A stretch of DNA of 64,000 nt from Pseudomonadota bacterium (GCA_021798835.1 JAJZBQ010000002.1:124001-188000); one strand, 5' to 3'; shown: positions 19,836 through 29,751, numbered from the stretch's first letter. Translations and numbers: made by a program. The notes: generated by a model from the sequence alone, not told the origin.

Positions 19836-21707
19836 ATGAGCAACTCTCTGCGCAACCCCCATCAGGAACGCTGGAAGTTTCGGTATCGTCTGGGCATCGC
19901 CTGGTCATTGGTGTCGGTGCTGTTTCTGGTGCTGATAGGCCGCCTCGGTTGGTTACAGATCGTGGCACACCGCTATTACCATACACTCGCCGAAGCCAAT
20001 CGCATCGCGATCGTCCCCCTGGTCCCCAATCGGGGACTCATCCTGGACCGCCATGGAATCATTATGGCTGAAAATCGCTATGACTATGACCTTGAGATCA
20101 ACCCAAGACTTTGTGATGATGTCGACGATACCATCACCGCGCTGTCCCGCCTGGTTGCCATCGGCCCTTCCGATCAAAGACTGTTCCAGAAAATGCGCGA
20201 TGAAACACACGGTCTGACGGCCATTCCAATTCGTACCCACCTCAGCGATGAAGAAGTGGCACGCTTTTCAGTCAACCGCTACCGTTTCCCCTGCGTAGAT
20301 ATCGAAGCGCGTCTAACCCGTCATTATCCATTGGGAGAAGAAGCCTCTCACCTCATCGGATACATTGGCCGTATCAACGAAGATGATCTGGATCGACTGT
20401 CCGATGATGATCAGGAATCTCAGTACCGCGGGACCAATCATATTGGAAAAACCGGGGTGGAAAGTCACTACGAATCCTTATTACACGGCACCACCGGTTC
20501 CGAACAGGTGGAAACCGATGCCGCCGGACATGGTGTACGCCAATTAGCCAAAACCCCACCTATTTCAGGTAGCGACCTGTACCTCAGCATAGATGCCAAA
20601 TTACAGCACGTGGCTGAAGAATCTTTTGGGACCCACCATGGGGCTCTGGTAGCCATCAACCCTGCCAACGGAGAAATTTTGGCTTTTGTCAGCCAACCGG
20701 GATTTGACCCTAATCTGTTCATCGATGGTATCGACCAGGAACATTGGAATGCACTCAATCAATCTCCTGACAAGCCCTTGAATAATCGAGCCCTACGCGG
20801 TCAGTACCCTCCGGGATCAACGGTCAAGCCTTTCATGGCCCTGGCAGCGTTGCAACTGGGACGTCGCTCTGCGGAAGACACGCTGGCCGATCCTGGTTAT
20901 TTTTCCTTTCCCGGCAGTAGTCACCGTTACCGGGACTGGCGCGAAGGGGGACATGGCATGGTCAACATGCGTACCTCTATCGTACAATCCTGCGATACTT
21001 ACTACTACAGTTTGGCTAATGACATCGGTATCGATACATTGCATGATTTTTTCACACAATTCGGCTTTGGACAAAAATCCGGAATCGATCTGGATGGGGA
21101 AGCCCCAGGACTCTATCCTTCTACCGCGTGGAAAAGAAAACGCTATCACCAGGACTGGTTTGCCGGTGATACGGTAATCAGCGGCATTGGTCAAGGCTAT
21201 GTGCTGGCCACTCCCTTGCAGTTGGCTGTCGCCACGGCCACCCTGGCAAACCATGGTGTTCGCATGAAACCCCACGTCGTACACGCCATACGCAATGCCA
21301 CCACAGGAAAAATGGAACCCTTCGCTCCAGAAATCATGCGCACCCTTTCGTTCCGTCCCCAGGATCTGAATACCATCACGGATGCCATGGTCGGAGTCAC
21401 CAGCCCCGGGGGTACCGCCGCCTCGGCCTGGACAGGTACCACCTACTCGGTAGCCGGAAAAACCGGTACGGCTCAGGTAGTGGGCGTACGACAAGGGGAA
21501 AAATACAATGCCAATGCATTGGCCGAGCACAATCGCGATCATGGGCTATTTATCGCCTTCGCTCCGGCAGATCACCCACGCATCGCCATCGCCGTTCTGG
21601 TAGAAAATGGCGGGCATGGCGGCTCTGTCGCGGCTCCCATCGCGCGCCGGGTTTTTGACTATTATTTAACCGGAAAAGCCGCTCCGCTTACGTCTCCACT
21701 CCCATGA
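19836..21707 (+). CDS. mrdA: Penicillin-binding protein 2 (elongation transpeptidase)
   Basis: A 623-residue class B PBP. After an N-terminal membrane helix (about 20-45) comes the dimerisation/pedestal domain with GLILDRHGIIMAEN, then the transpeptidase domain. The active-site serine is S328 in PPGSTVK, the SxN-type motif is SCD in IVQSCDTYYY, and KTG is at 542-544. PBP2 cross-links new glycan made by RodA during cell elongation. Its stop overlaps the rodA start. Confidence 0.97.
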   Translation: MSNSLRNPHQERWKFRYRLGIAWSLVSVLFLVLIGRLGWLQIVAHRYYHTLAEANRIAIVPLVPNRGLILDRHGIIMAENRYDYDLEINPRLCDDVDDTITALSRLVAIGPSDQRLFQKMRDETHGLTAIPIRTHLSDEEVARFSVNRYRFPCVDIEARLTRHYPLGEEASHLIGYIGRINEDDLDRLSDDDQESQYRGTNHIGKTGVESHYESLLHGTTGSEQVETDAAGHGVRQLAKTPPISGSDLYLSIDAKLQHVAEESFGTHHGALVAINPANGEILAFVSQPGFDPNLFIDGIDQEHWNALNQSPDKPLNNRALRGQYPPGSTVKPFMALAALQLGRRSAEDTLADPGYFSFPGSSHRYRDWREGGHGMVNMRTSIVQSCDTYYYSLANDIGIDTLHDFFTQFGFGQKSGIDLDGEAPGLYPSTAWKRKRYHQDWFAGDTVISGIGQGYVLATPLQLAVATATLANHGVRMKPHVVHAIRNATTGKMEPFAPEIMRTLSFRPQDLNTITDAMVGVTSPGGTAASAWTGTTYSVAGKTGTAQVVGVRQGEKYNANALAEHNRDHGLFIAFAPADHPRIAIAVLVENGGHGGSVAAPIARRVFDYYLTGKAAPLTSPLP

Positions 21708-22810
21708 AATCCTCTCCCATCAGGACGCTCATACGACAGTGGCTGGCACCCCTGGATGCTACCCTATTGCGAACCACCATATTCTTGGTGGCGTTCAGTT
21801 TGGTGGTTCTCTATAGCGCTGCCGGGATGGAATGGGGGAAAGTGGTCAGTCAGTTACGTAATCTGGGATTGGCCTTTGCCATCATGTGGCTGGTTGCACG
21901 CACCCAACCACAAATCCTCATGCGTCTGGCCTTCCCACTTTACGGCATTGCCTTGCTGGCTCTGATCGGCGTGGCACTATTTGGCGAGATCAGTCATGGC
22001 GCACGACGCTGGCTCCATCTCGGGCCACTGCACCTACAACCATCGGAACTCATGAAACTGGCACTTCCCATGGCCCTGGCAAGATACTTTGATTGGCGCA
22101 CTCGCCCCCCCGATTGGCGCGATTTCAGCGTCACCGCCCTGATGCTGGGGGTTCCTGTTGCATTGGTATTGCGTCAACCCGACCTGGGTACGGCATTGCT
22201 GATCGCCACCTCTGGATTCTATATTCTTTACTTTGCTGGTCTTCCCTGGAAAGTCATGGGAATACTGGGGGGAAGCATTCTGGCCGCGTTACCCCTGATC
22301 TGGTCGCATCTGCACGGCTACCAGAAAAAACGCATCCTGACTTTCATGGACCCCAGCCAGGATCCACTGGGTGCGGGCTACCATACCTTGCAATCCATGA
22401 TCGCCATCGGCTCAGGTGGGGTTCTGGGGAAAGGCTGGCTACATGGCACCCAAGCACATCTGGATTTCCTGCCCGAGCATACCACTGACTTCATCTTTGC
22501 CGTCTTCGGAGAAGAGTTTGGCCTGATTGGTGAACTGGTTTTTCTCGGAGCCATGCTGATCCTGATTACGCGCGGGTTCTACATCGCCAACGAGGGTTCA
22601 ACCCCGTTTACACGACTGATGGCAGGAGCCCTTTCCATGACCCTGTTCACCTATACCTTTGTTAACATGGGCATGGTCAGTGGCATTCTTCCCGTCGTTG
22701 GGGTACCCCTACCATTCCTGAGTTATGGCGGAACATCTCTGGTCACCCTGTTCAGCAGCATCGGCCTACTGATGAGTAGTCACCACCACCGCAAACTGGT
22801 CAAGCAGTAG
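21704..22810 (+). CDS. rodA: Peptidoglycan glycosyltransferase RodA (SEDS family)
   Basis: A 368-residue SEDS protein with about ten membrane helices. Family motifs are LQPSELMKLALPMALARYF, the QPDLGTALLI segment with the catalytic-region aspartate, HTTDFIFAVFGEEFGLIG and GVPLPFLSYGGTSL. RodA polymerises lipid II into glycan strands with PBP2. The ATG overlaps the mrdA stop by 4 bases, as expected for an obligate pair. Confidence 0.97.
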   Translation: MKSSPIRTLIRQWLAPLDATLLRTTIFLVAFSLVVLYSAAGMEWGKVVSQLRNLGLAFAIMWLVARTQPQILMRLAFPLYGIALLALIGVALFGEISHGARRWLHLGPLHLQPSELMKLALPMALARYFDWRTRPPDWRDFSVTALMLGVPVALVLRQPDLGTALLIATSGFYILYFAGLPWKVMGILGGSILAALPLIWSHLHGYQKKRILTFMDPSQDPLGAGYHTLQSMIAIGSGGVLGKGWLHGTQAHLDFLPEHTTDFIFAVFGEEFGLIGELVFLGAMLILITRGFYIANEGSTPFTRLMAGALSMTLFTYTFVNMGMVSGILPVVGVPLPFLSYGGTSLVTLFSSIGLLMSSHHHRKLVKQ

Positions 22811-22834
22811 GCATGTACCGACAAGGAGATAATA

Positions 22835-23368
22835 TTGAAAAAGTGGCTTTATCTCGCAACGCTGGTGGGGTTACTGGCTGGTTGCTCCACCACCCCGCCA
22901 ACCCCTTCCTCTACCTCTACCCGCCCTGCCATAGATGGTCCAGGGCTGCATCCACCCGCTGATATGGCCAGCATCCCTGATGCCGTCCCACGACGTGAAC
23001 CCCTCAACAAATTTGCCAATCGACCTTTCACCGCACTGGGGAAAACTTATGTACCAGACACCAGCAACAAACCTTACAAAGTACGCGGTCTGGCTTCCTG
23101 GTACGGACGTAAATTTCATCACCAGAAGACTGCCATTGGGGATATTTACAATATGTACGGAATGACAGCGGCCCATAATACCCTGCCACTACCCTGTTAC
23201 GTACGCGTCACAAATCTGGCCAATCATAAATCCGTGGTGGTACGCGTCAATGATCGTGGTCCCTTCGTCGGGAACCGAGTCATCGACCTGACCTACACTG
23301 CAGCCTGGAAACTGGGATACGCCAATCAAGGCACCGCTATGGTAGAAGTAGAGCGCGTATTTCCATAA
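22835..23368 (+). CDS. rlpA: RlpA-type septal/wall lipoprotein, short form without SPOR
   Basis: A 177-residue lipoprotein with lipobox LLAGC (cysteine at residue 17) and a double-psi beta-barrel domain at about 85-177 containing [29 protein letters not shown] and VRVNDRGPF. The conserved catalytic aspartate of RlpA lytic transglycosylases is present in NDRGPF. The C-terminal SPOR domain found in longer RlpA proteins is absent. The start is TTG with AGGAG 6 bases upstream. The 3-prime end overlaps lipA, on the other strand, by 43 bases. Confidence 0.9.
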   Translation: MKKWLYLATLVGLLAGCSTTPPTPSSTSTRPAIDGPGLHPPADMASIPDAVPRREPLNKFANRPFTALGKTYVPDTSNKPYKVRGLASWYGRKFHHQKTAIGDIYNMYGMTAAHNTLPLPCYVRVTNLANHKSVVVRVNDRGPFVGNRVIDLTYTAAWKLGYANQGTAMVEVERVFP

Positions 23369-24300
23369 TCGGAAGCGGAAACCAGTGTATGAGCCTGAGC
23401 TTCGGCATGGTAACTGGAACGTACCAATGGGCCGGATGCCACCTGACTGAACCCCAATGAACGGGCATAATCCGCCAGTCGATCAAATGCTTCCGGCTCC
23501 CAATAGCGAGTCACTGGCAAGTGATGTTGGGTAGGTTGAAGGTATTGCCCCAGCGTCAGCATACTCACCCCATGGGCATGCAAGTCAACCAGAACCTCGC
23601 AAATTTCGTCTTCGGTTTCCCCTAATCCGAGCATCAGTCCGGATTTGGTAGGAACCTGTGGATGATGATGCCCAAACTCCTGCAACAAGCGCAGAGAATG
23701 ACCATAGTCTGCCCCGGGCCGAACTGCAGCATAGAGGCGCGGGACAGTCTCCAGATTATGATTGAGCACGTCAGGGGTAACCTGTTCGAACTCCTGCAAG
23801 GCCACTTCCAAACGACCACGAAAATCAGGGACCAGGATTTCAATTCGAGTTTCTGGTGACTGTTGACGAATCGCTTGGATACACGCTCTAAAATGAGCGG
23901 CTCCGCCATCGCGCAAATCATCACGATCCACACTGGTCACCACCACGTAACGCAACCCCAGACGAGCGATACTGCGTGCCAGCCGCAACGGTTCCTCGTT
24001 ATCCACGGGATCAGGTCGACCATGACCTACATCACAAAATGGACAACGACGCGTACAACGATCACCGAGAATCATGAAGGTCGCGGTACCTGAGCCAAAA
24101 CATTCACCCAGATTAGGGCATGATGCCTCCTCACATACCGTATGCAAATCTTCTTCACGCAACAGTCGACGCACCGATTGCACCCGTTCACCCACCGGCA
24201 ACGTTACCCGAATCCAGGAAGGTTTGGGAAGCACGGGCTGAGGAACAACCTTTACCGGAATTCGCGCAGTTTTTAGCGCGCCTTTCTGTTTGATGCTCAT
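23326..24300 (-). CDS. lipA: Lipoyl synthase LipA
   Basis: A 324-residue radical-SAM enzyme that inserts two sulfurs into octanoyl groups. The auxiliary cluster motif is [12 protein letters not shown], the radical-SAM motif [11 protein letters not shown], and the C-terminal serine ligand is in [11 protein letters not shown] 24300 overlaps the lipB stop (ATGA). After RSSYHAEA the protein continues for about 23 residues into sequence shared with the rlpA 3-prime end on the opposite strand. Confidence 0.97.
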   Translation of the reverse strand: MSIKQKGALKTARIPVKVVPQPVLPKPSWIRVTLPVGERVQSVRRLLREEDLHTVCEEASCPNLGECFGSGTATFMILGDRCTRRCPFCDVGHGRPDPVDNEEPLRLARSIARLGLRYVVVTSVDRDDLRDGGAAHFRACIQAIRQQSPETRIEILVPDFRGRLEVALQEFEQVTPDVLNHNLETVPRLYAAVRPGADYGHSLRLLQEFGHHHPQVPTKSGLMLGLGETEDEICEVLVDLHAHGVSMLTLGQYLQPTQHHLPVTRYWEPEAFDRLADYARSLGFSQVASGPLVRSSYHAEAQAHTLVSASDYGNTRSTSTIAVP

Positions 24301-24968
24301 GCCATTCCCGTGCCCTTTGACTGCAAGACATACCATAACTTTTCCATCAATCTCTCCCCGAGTAATGTCGCCCCTGTGACAATGCCTAGGGAACGGGTGT
24401 GCGTCACCGGAGTTCCTGTCAGGCCGCAGGGATCGATCCCTGCATAGGGAGCAAGATCCATGTCCACATTCAGGGATAGCCCATGATAACTACAACCCTG
24501 ACGAACACGCAAACCCAGTGCTGCCACTTTGGCACCCCGAACGTAAACTCCGGGCGCCCCCACCCGCCGTTCTCCCGTCACGCCTTCCTCTTCTAGAAGA
24601 TCCAGAATCACCTGCTCCAGATGCCAAACAAGATCGCGAATCCCCAACCTGTTGCGCCGCAAATCGACAAGAGAGTACAGCACCACCTGACCTGGGCCGT
24701 GATAGGTCACCTGCCCCCCCCTGTCGCTCCGGACAACGGGAATAACCCCGGTATCATGCAGAAACTGCAACTGCCCTGCCTGCCCCAGGGTATACACCGG
24801 CTGATGCTCCAGACACCAGAGTTCGTCGGGATCTCCGACCGTGCGACGCGCCGTATATTCGCGCATGGCATGCCAAAGCGGTTCATAGGGCTGCGGACCA
24901 TCAAACCAGCGCAGTCGCCAGACACCTCCCTGACGCAGACAGACACGATGATCAGGCAAGTCGTCCAA
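24297..24968 (-). CDS. lipB: Octanoyl transferase LipB
   Basis: A 223-residue LipB, which moves octanoyl groups from ACP to lipoyl domains. It has [14 protein letters not shown], the catalytic lysine in [12 protein letters not shown] and the catalytic cysteine in [12 protein letters not shown]. The start is a TTG with a weak AAAGG upstream, so the exact N-terminus is uncertain. It sits 12 bases after the ybeD-like gene and overlaps lipA. Confidence 0.95.
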   Translation of the reverse strand: MDDLPDHRVCLRQGGVWRLRWFDGPQPYEPLWHAMREYTARRTVGDPDELWCLEHQPVYTLGQAGQLQFLHDTGVIPVVRSDRGGQVTYHGPGQVVLYSLVDLRRNRLGIRDLVWHLEQVILDLLEEEGVTGERRVGAPGVYVRGAKVAALGLRVRQGCSYHGLSLNVDMDLAPYAGIDPCGLTGTPVTHTRSLGIVTGATLLGERLMEKLWYVLQSKGTGMA

Positions 24969-24980
24969 CGATGAGACCTT

Positions 24981-25265
24981 TTACAAAACCATCGTCACGG
25001 CAGGATGACGGGAAAGCGCTTGGTAGAGTCCATCCAATTGGATACGAGAAGATGCCATGAATGTACAAGTAATACTCAGGTATTTCCCCCCTGAACTGGC
25101 ACGCATTTCCATCTCCTCCGACGAAAAATCCGGAACATGCTGAAGCAGGATATCCCGTACCGTTTGAACAAAATCATCGCTGCGGTGCCCGATGATTTTC
25201 AAGGGAAACGAGCAGGGAAAATGAAAGAGATCATCTCCGTCACCCCCGATAGGCAATTGGCTCAT
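24981..25265 (-). CDS. ybeD: YbeD/DUF493 family protein
   Basis: A 94-residue ferredoxin-fold protein of the YbeD (DUF493) family, with FPCSFPLKIIGH near the N-terminus and GKYLSITCTFMASSRIQLDGLYQALSRH split over the second half. These proteins lie beside lipB in many proteobacteria and resemble regulatory ACT-like domains; a role in lipoate metabolism or regulation is only inferred. It overlaps the aminotransferase gene by 4 bases. Confidence 0.9.
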   Translation of the reverse strand: MSQLPIGGDGDDLFHFPCSFPLKIIGHRSDDFVQTVRDILLQHVPDFSSEEMEMRASSGGKYLSITCTFMASSRIQLDGLYQALSRHPAVTMVL

Positions 25266-26095
25266 TTCAACTCCTGATAAGCCGCCAGCAAACGCTTCCC
25301 CACTGGTCCCGGGAGACCATTGCCAACCACGTGGCCATCCAGACAGGTCACCGGCAACATCTCCCGCGTACTGGAAGTCAGCCAGATTTCTTGTGCCCTC
25401 CGTAACTCCGCATCGGATATCGGACGCTCTGCACAGGATATCCCCAAACGTTGAGCCAATTCAAGTACCAGTGCCAGCGTAATACCCGCCAACATGAGAT
25501 GATTACGGGGCGGTGTCACCAGCACTCCATCGAGTACCAATACCACATTACTGGCCGCGCCTTCCGTGACCTGTCCCTCACGCAGTAACAAACATTCCAC
25601 TGCCCCCCGATCCAGCGCCTGCTGACGCAATAGCACATTCGCCAAGAGTGCTGTGGTTTTCAAATCACAGTGATACCAGCGGTCATCCGTATGTGTCACT
25701 GCGTTGACCCCTGACTCCAACCACGATGCCGGTGGCATACTCAAGGGTTTACTCAGTGCCAGCACTGTCGGATTGACCAATACCGGGAAACCGTGATCTC
25801 GGGGAGCCACACCACGCGTGATCTGCAAATAAAGAGATTGATCTTCTGTTTCGGCTTCCTCGATCAAGCGCATAATCAACGCATCTGCTGCTGCACGAGT
25901 CAACGGATTAGCCAGACGGATACCCGCCAGGGAATGTTCCAAGCGTTGCCAGTGCCGATCCCAGGCCAATGGACGGCGTCCATAAACCGGCACAACCTCA
26001 TAAACCCCGTCACCAAAAATGAATCCTCGATCCAGCACCGGAATCCGTGCCGCTTCCAGCGGCATGAATTCCCCATTCAAATAGACATCGCTCAT
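25262..26095 (-). CDS. Class IV aminotransferase, D-alanine transaminase type
   Basis: A 277-residue PLP enzyme of fold type IV. It has LDRGFIFGDGVYEVVP near residue 21, the Schiff-base lysine in DLKTTALLANVL, and the cofactor-binding EGAASNVV. The arrangement with dacC upstream and ybeD-lipB-lipA downstream is common in betaproteobacteria, where the enzyme is annotated D-amino acid aminotransferase. A branched-chain or aminodeoxychorismate-lyase role cannot be excluded by eye. It overlaps both neighbours by 4 bases. Confidence 0.86.
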   Translation of the reverse strand: MSDVYLNGEFMPLEAARIPVLDRGFIFGDGVYEVVPVYGRRPLAWDRHWQRLEHSLAGIRLANPLTRAAADALIMRLIEEAETEDQSLYLQITRGVAPRDHGFPVLVNPTVLALSKPLSMPPASWLESGVNAVTHTDDRWYHCDLKTTALLANVLLRQQALDRGAVECLLLREGQVTEGAASNVVLVLDGVLVTPPRNHLMLAGITLALVLELAQRLGISCAERPISDAELRRAQEIWLTSSTREMLPVTCLDGHVVGNGLPGPVGKRLLAAYQELK

Positions 26096-27240
26096 TTCAG
26101 CATCAACCTCACACTATCCCATATACGAGTAAACGCATTGCCGACGGGAATATCCTCTAATGCCACGAGATCTGCCGAGGTCACCACCTGCCCCCCATAA
26201 ATCACCTGCAGGTTCCCCAACTTTTGTTGGCGATTGACAGGAGCCAGTATCGGTTGCCACGTCGTCAGCGTTTTTTTTGCCTCATTTTCATGCCCCACCG
26301 GGGTCGTCAACCAAACATCCTGAGAAAACCCCACCGAAACCATGGTTTTCTGCCCTTTGTAAACAGGCAGTGTCTTGACGACCTGACCCTTGGCAAACAA
26401 ACGCTGGCTCTGAAAAGTCTGAAATCCCCAATTCAGCAACGTCTGACTGTCCGTCGTGCGACCAAGATCACTGGAAGCCCCCAGCACAACAGCCAGCAGG
26501 CGACGCTGCCCCCGCTGCGCTGAACTGATCAAACAATAACCAGCCGAGTCCGTATGCCCTGTTTTCAAGCCGTCAACCGAAGGGTCCATCCACAACAGAC
26601 GATTGCGATTGGCTTGTGTAATCCCACCATAGGTATATTCTTTCTGCCCATAGAGCGCATAATAGTCCGGGTAGGTGTGGATCAATGCGCGGGCCAACAG
26701 TGCCAGATCGTGTGCCGTGCTGTAATGTTGTTCATCGGGAAGTCCCGTAGCATTGGCAAAATGAGTATTGTTCATGCCAAGGGTTTTCGCCATGGCATTC
26801 ATGCGCTCCACAAAATGCCCTTCAGTCCCGTCCAGGGTTTCCGCCAACGCCACGCCCGCGTCATTCCCGGACTCGATAATCAACCCATGGATCAACTCAT
26901 TGATGGTCACTGGTTTTCCAGGATCAATAAACATCCGCGATCCCGGCATTTTCCAGGCATGCGTGGAAGGAGTCACACGCTGGTCAGGATGAATTTGCTG
27001 ATTGTGCAGAGCCTGAAATATCAGGTAGGCCGTCATCAACTTGGTCAATGATGCTGGTTCAACGCGCTGATCAGGATTCAGGGTAGCCAGCGGTTGATCA
27101 CTTTCCACTTCCAGCAGGTAATAGGCACGCACGCCAACAAACGGAGCCGTCAGCAGAGGCTGCGCCGTAACCAGAGCTCCCCACGCAACCCCTCCCATGA
27201 AAAGACACAACCGGCCTATGCGCAGAATCCGTGTTTTCAT
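26092..27240 (-). CDS. dacC: D-alanyl-D-alanine carboxypeptidase (PBP5/6 type)
   Basis: A 382-residue secreted DD-carboxypeptidase with a signal peptide at residues 1-28. SxxK is in PASLTKLMTAY, SxN in ESGNDAGVALAE, and KTG in DGLKTGHTDSAGYC. The C-terminal beta domain (about 275-360) and a final amphipathic membrane-anchoring helix (DSVRLMLK region) follow. It trims the terminal D-Ala from peptidoglycan stems. I chose ATG 27240 because it starts the signal peptide. Confidence 0.94.
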   Translation of the reverse strand: MKTRILRIGRLCLFMGGVAWGALVTAQPLLTAPFVGVRAYYLLEVESDQPLATLNPDQRVEPASLTKLMTAYLIFQALHNQQIHPDQRVTPSTHAWKMPGSRMFIDPGKPVTINELIHGLIIESGNDAGVALAETLDGTEGHFVERMNAMAKTLGMNNTHFANATGLPDEQHYSTAHDLALLARALIHTYPDYYALYGQKEYTYGGITQANRNRLLWMDPSVDGLKTGHTDSAGYCLISSAQRGQRRLLAVVLGASSDLGRTTDSQTLLNWGFQTFQSQRLFAKGQVVKTLPVYKGQKTMVSVGFSQDVWLTTPVGHENEAKKTLTTWQPILAPVNRQQKLGNLQVIYGGQVVTSADLVALEDIPVGNAFTRIWDSVRLMLK

Positions 27241-27256
27241 CACAGACAGCCAGACA

Positions 27257-28516
27257 TCAACGATAGCGACGAGCCACCAAAACCGCATTATTCCCACCAA
27301 AACCAAAAGAATTGCTCATCATGACATCCAAATTCGGAACGGCACGCGCACCTTCAATCACATAATCCAGATCACACTCAGGGTCTGGATGAAAACAGTG
27401 CGCCGTAGGGGGTACGATTCCCCGACGCAAGGCACCCAGACAAACCACCAACTCCACAGCCCCCGATGCTCCCATCAGATGTCCATGTAATGCCTTGGTC
27501 GCACTGATGGGAATACGAGAAGCATTCTCCCCGAAAACAGCCTTGATCGCCCGCGTCTCTACCACATCTCCCACCAATGTCCCTGTACCATGTGCGTTGA
27601 TGGCATTCACCTGGTCCGGCCTCACCCCCGCCATTGTCAAGGCTTCCTGAATGGCACGAGCTTGCCCTCCCGCATCGGGTTGGGTAATATGACCCGCATC
27701 GGTAGTGTTTCCGTACCCTACCAGTTCAGCCAAAATTGTTGCTCCACGCTCTCGCGCTGAGGCTTCGCTTTCCAGTACAATTGCTGCCGCCCCTTCACCC
27801 AGAACAAAACCACTGCGATCCCGAGCAAATGGGCGACACGACGTAGAGGGATCCTGGTCATCGGGCTTAGCCAAGGTATGCAGGGATTCCCATGCCTTCA
27901 TGACCCCCAGCGTCAATAACGCCTCACTCCCTCCCGCCAAAGCGGTTTTGACCCGACCGTGACGTACTGCGAGGAAAGCTTCTCCAATAGCCACGGCCGA
28001 GGAAGAACAGGCAGAACTATAGGTAAAACTGGGGCCACGAATCTGATGTTCAATACCCAACTGGCCTGTCGAACCATTCGCCATAAATGCCACAATAGTG
28101 GTGGGTCGAGGACGCGCGCTGGCATCCAGCAGCGATTCCTGATAGGCCTGTTCCAGAGTCGTCGCTCCACCCATGCCGGTTCCCCAAAACAAGCCACACG
28201 TCAATCCCGCTGCTCCAGATAACTCAAGTCCGGATTGTGCGATGGCTTCCTGTCCAGCCAGCAAGGCCAACTGGGCCACACGATCGAGAGTCAAGCGCCG
28301 CAATTTAGTGAATCTTGACTCCACCGGTGTCAAAACCGGGGCAGCCAATGCCGAGTTGAGTCGCCCTGACCAAGGAACATCCAGAAAGCGCACCGCCGAA
28401 CGCCCCGTTTCGAGGCCAGTCACCAGCGCATCTGCCCCCTCCCCCATAGGAGTCAAGGCCCCAACTCCGGTCACGACTACCCGCATAGGGGGCATTATCT
28501 GTTCAGTGGCACGCAT
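27257..28516 (-). CDS. fabF: Beta-ketoacyl-ACP synthase, KAS II type
   Basis: A 419-residue thiolase-fold condensing enzyme. The triad aligns with FabF: C170 in SSACSSSA, H309 in NAHGTGT and H346 in LHGHLMG, with K341 five residues before H346. The C-terminal NSFGFGGNNAVLV is typical. Its partner ACP ends 9 bases upstream, and a hydrolase precedes that. It could be the main FabF or a second KAS for a special acyl product, since fabD, fabG and fabH are not here. Start uncertain: ATG 28516, 28495 or 28486, none with a strong Shine-Dalgarno site. Confidence 0.85.
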   Translation of the reverse strand: MRATEQIMPPMRVVVTGVGALTPMGEGADALVTGLETGRSAVRFLDVPWSGRLNSALAAPVLTPVESRFTKLRRLTLDRVAQLALLAGQEAIAQSGLELSGAAGLTCGLFWGTGMGGATTLEQAYQESLLDASARPRPTTIVAFMANGSTGQLGIEHQIRGPSFTYSSACSSSAVAIGEAFLAVRHGRVKTALAGGSEALLTLGVMKAWESLHTLAKPDDQDPSTSCRPFARDRSGFVLGEGAAAIVLESEASARERGATILAELVGYGNTTDAGHITQPDAGGQARAIQEALTMAGVRPDQVNAINAHGTGTLVGDVVETRAIKAVFGENASRIPISATKALHGHLMGASGAVELVVCLGALRRGIVPPTAHCFHPDPECDLDYVIEGARAVPNLDVMMSNSFGFGGNNAVLVARRYR

Positions 28517-28524
28517 CAACCCAG

Positions 28525-28782
28525 TCAACTGACATCGCCCAAATTAATACCTTGCTGAGCTACCATGACATCCACTTCATGAGCAATGTCCCCCACCGTT
28601 TTAATAGGGACAGGTTCACCGGTCATCTTGAGATGGAAACGGTCCTCCAGCATGAACATGAACTCAACAGTCGCCAAGGAATCCACCCCCAACTCTTCAA
28701 GTTTCGAATCGGGCTGTACCTGATCGGTGGTCAAACCAAACTCCTCCACCAACATTTTTTGTATGATCGGTAATGAACTCAT
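28525..28782 (-). CDS. Acyl carrier protein
   Basis: An 85-residue ACP with the phosphopantetheine serine in LGVDSLATVEF and the acidic helices expected. It differs from a housekeeping AcpP in having a longer basic segment (KMTGEPVPIKTVGDI), so it may be a specialised ACP serving the adjacent KAS. Its stop is 9 bases before the KAS start, and it begins 9 bases after the hydrolase stop. Confidence 0.92.
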   Translation of the reverse strand: MSSLPIIQKMLVEEFGLTTDQVQPDSKLEELGVDSLATVEFMFMLEDRFHLKMTGEPVPIKTVGDIAHEVDVMVAQQGINLGDVS

Positions 28783-28790
28783 CCTCTCTG

Positions 28791-29624
28791 TCAGCCCACC
28801 AAACGTAACTGCGGTCGCGTTTTTTGATCAGTCCTTATCGACTGTTGTGCAATAAACGCCAACGTTTCCTGGGCCACCCGCTCCTTTTCAAAATCCATGG
28901 TAATAATGTGATAACTGTTTTCGAGAAGAACCTTGCGAACCACACGGGAAGACACCGAGCGAACTATCCACTCAGCATTCTTAGGACTGGCAAGATCGTC
29001 TTCGACAGCGTGTATTATAAGGCTAGGCGCGTGGATTTTGTGCAAGTTCTGCTGCACCACCTTCATCAATTTCTCTGTTTCAAACACCCCCTTCAAAGGA
29101 GAGCGTGAGGAACCGATGGCGGAAGTCCCACGTTTTTCCATCTGGGTTGCTACCCAGCGCCGGATACGTTCGTCCTTGAGACCATAGGGGGGCTTTTCGG
29201 CCAGTGACATAAAATAACGCACTGGGGTGTAATAACCCAATAGTTTCAACCAGCGCCATCGTGTAACATTCCAACCGTCATAGCGTAGCGGTGCCGAATA
29301 AGTACACAACGCATGAATATCTGCACTTCGCCGACTGGCCAGCATCAAAGCCAAATTTGCGCCAATACACAAGCCAGCAACGCTGACTTGTTGATGTTCC
29401 CGCAACAGAAGGTCAAAATGCGCCTCGGCCTGATCAAGCCAATGTGTCCAGGAACTGGTTTCCTTGGGGACCGGTTCATCAAAAACCGAATATCCCTGAA
29501 TATTCGGAATATGCACGCTATACCCCCCCGCCACGCACAACTTCCGTCCGATGTACTGCAGTTGTTGAGGAGTACCATACAAACCGTGCAACAGTAGCAC
29601 CGCCCCTTTGCCTTTTCCTTCCAT
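28791..29624 (-). CDS. Alpha/beta hydrolase with cysteine nucleophile
   Basis: A 277-residue alpha/beta hydrolase: oxyanion motif LLHGLYGTPQQ near residue 12, nucleophile elbow GLCIGAN with C86 in place of serine, acid D209 or D210 in VEDDLASP, and H239 in NSYHIITMD. The fold resembles the carboxylesterase/thioesterase branch (Est30-like). The residues needed for a Cys-Asp-His triad are present. Position directly before an ACP and a KAS suggests action on an acyl or acyl-thioester substrate, but this is inference. Confidence 0.8.
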   Translation of the reverse strand: MEGKGKGAVLLLHGLYGTPQQLQYIGRKLCVAGGYSVHIPNIQGYSVFDEPVPKETSSWTHWLDQAEAHFDLLLREHQQVSVAGLCIGANLALMLASRRSADIHALCTYSAPLRYDGWNVTRWRWLKLLGYYTPVRYFMSLAEKPPYGLKDERIRRWVATQMEKRGTSAIGSSRSPLKGVFETEKLMKVVQQNLHKIHAPSLIIHAVEDDLASPKNAEWIVRSVSSRVVRKVLLENSYHIITMDFEKERVAQETLAFIAQQSIRTDQKTRPQLRLVG

Positions 29625-29751
29625 GTGAATGGTATCGATAACCCTACCCTCCCGATGACACAGGAATGGACAAAATGCCCATTTTTTTCATTGTGCCAGA
29701 GTCACATTAATTTGCTCTTAAATTTTGTAACCATGACACATGAAAAACTCT

